6,713 bases of DNA. It comes from Thermoplasmata archaeon (lineage in GTDB: Archaea > Thermoplasmatota > Thermoplasmata > Lutacidiplasmatales > UBA184). The notes beneath the pieces are model-generated. The model was not told where the DNA came from and did no database searches. It saw only the letters and a program-made list of their open reading frames with translations. How positions within the stretch are numbered: position 1 is the stretch's first letter; every line of letters starts with the position of its first letter. Made by a program: the position numbers and the translations under genes. Below, piece by piece: positions 6,305 to 6,713 of this stretch. The DNA lies in contig JASHVP010000054.1 in the NCBI GenBank assembly GCA_030044475.1, forward strand, positions 1 to 6,713, given 5' to 3'.

Positions 6305-6316
6305 CGGGGGCCCCCG
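6305..6316. repeat. Perfect 12-bp GC palindrome between the two peptidase genes
   Basis: CGGGGGCCCCCG lies in the 127-bp spacer (6231-6357) between the M14-like stop and the aminopeptidase start. In RNA it could fold into a short GC hairpin with a forced loop of about four bases. No T-tract follows on the minus strand, so a terminator role is weakly supported, and chance is plausible at this base composition. Elsewhere in the spacer I see no RNA gene and only a poor TATA candidate (TACCTAAT, 6260-6253) about 26 nt before the aminopeptidase ATG. Confidence 0.35.
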
Positions 6317-6357
6317 GTACGGCCTCCCGAACTGGCTCGTTCCCCGAGAAGGTCGAG

Positions 6358-6713
6358 TCAGCCGAGCGGAAGCCCGTCCAGCGAGGGGAGCCGGCCGACC
6401 GGGTACTCCCCGACCCGATTCGCCCTCCCCCACGGCGAGCGATCGAAGAAGAAGGCGAGCCGGGCCTTCGGGCTCCCCGCGAAGGCCGGGTCCGCCGCGA
6501 GTCGCTGCTCGAACTCCGCGCGGAGGGCCGGGTCCCGTCCGAGCTCTTCCTTCCCCAGGCGTTCGACCACGTACGCCTCGCCGGTCTCCTTCCGCTCGAA
6601 GATCGACGCGAAGAATCCCCAGCGGAGCGCGGAGTCGGGCGCCTCCGGTTCCAACCAGTGGAGGACCACCTTCGCCCGGGGCTGGGCGAGTCCGACCACG
6701 ACCGACCCGCTCC
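6358..6713 (-). CDS. Probable M14-type zinc carboxypeptidase, C-terminal end only
   Basis: The frame is open from the right edge to a TGA at 6360-6358, giving the last 117 residues of a longer protein. A GTG at 6699-6697 could be taken as a start, but the frame continues upstream to the edge and the first residues read as the interior of a protein. The block WLEPEAPDSALRWGFFASIF, then KETGEAYVVERLGKEEL, DPALRAEFEQRLAADPAFA, ARLAFFFDRSPW and a final YPVGRLPSL matches, from memory, the conserved tail that follows the catalytic domain in many M14 (carboxypeptidase A-like) metallopeptidases. The zinc-binding HxxE and catalytic residues would lie outside the window, so activity cannot be judged and the assignment rests only on the tail. 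It is the gene immediately upstream of the M1 aminopeptidase on the same strand. Confidence 0.65.
   Translation of the reverse strand, partial: SGSVVVGLAQPRAKVVLHWLEPEAPDSALRWGFFASIFERKETGEAYVVERLGKEELGRDPALRAEFEQRLAADPAFAGSPKARLAFFFDRSPWGRANRVGEYPVGRLPSLDGLPLG

Noticed and set aside
6358..6699. A complete 113-residue small protein starting at GTG 6699
   Set aside because: The frame is open to the window edge and the sequence matches the tail of a larger peptidase, so it is a truncated gene.
1..6713. tRNA or rRNA genes, CRISPR arrays and transposase genes
   Set aside because: I saw no tRNA-like cloverleaf with a GTTCRA-type arm, no regularly spaced short DNA repeats and no transposase motifs; the only repetition is the coding repeat of the secreted protein.

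Overview
The window is very GC-rich and gene-dense, and it most resembles a chromosomal piece from a high-GC, uncultivated Thermoplasmata-type archaeon. No rRNA or other marker gene is present, so this rests on four indirect signs: (i) a secreted protein built from TFTESGLPNGT-type repeats, a protein style common in Thermoplasmata; (ii) two start codons about 28-30 nt downstream of TATA-like AT pockets with no Shine-Dalgarno, the layout of leaderless archaeal mRNAs; (iii) an M1 aminopeptidase with the length and architecture of Thermoplasma tricorn-interacting factors F2/F3; (iv) a compact Xer/archaeal-type tyrosine recombinase.

Layout. Bases 1-987 (minus) hold the N-terminal 329 codons of a secreted or membrane-anchored repeat protein that runs off the left edge. 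Bases 988-1124 are a short divergent intergenic region with the repeat protein's promoter and an imperfect 29-bp inverted repeat. Bases 1125-2882 (plus) are one uninterrupted frame: its 3' half is a tyrosine recombinase with all six catalytic residues, and its 5' half looks like a degenerate Nudix fold joined by a Pro/Arg/Ser-rich linker. Bases 2917-3792 (plus) encode an alpha/beta hydrolase with its own TATA box placed just after the recombinase stop. Bases 3789-6230 (minus) encode a full-length M1 zinc aminopeptidase that converges on the hydrolase; the two genes share one CTAG as both stop codons. Bases 6231-6357 are a short spacer with a GC palindrome. Bases 6358-6713 (minus) are the 3' end of a probable M14-type zinc carboxypeptidase cut by the right edge.

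How they work together. The two neighbouring minus-strand peptidases (carboxypeptidase-type, then aminopeptidase) suggest a peptide-trimming unit, possibly downstream of the proteasome or tricorn. The hydrolase looks like a separately transcribed single gene. The recombinase may be a housekeeping Xer-like enzyme or a relic or active integrase; no flanking mobile-element cargo is visible. The most unusual items are the Nudix-like/recombinase fusion, the inverted repeat between it and the divergent secreted-protein gene, and the exact 101-residue repeat period of the secreted protein.
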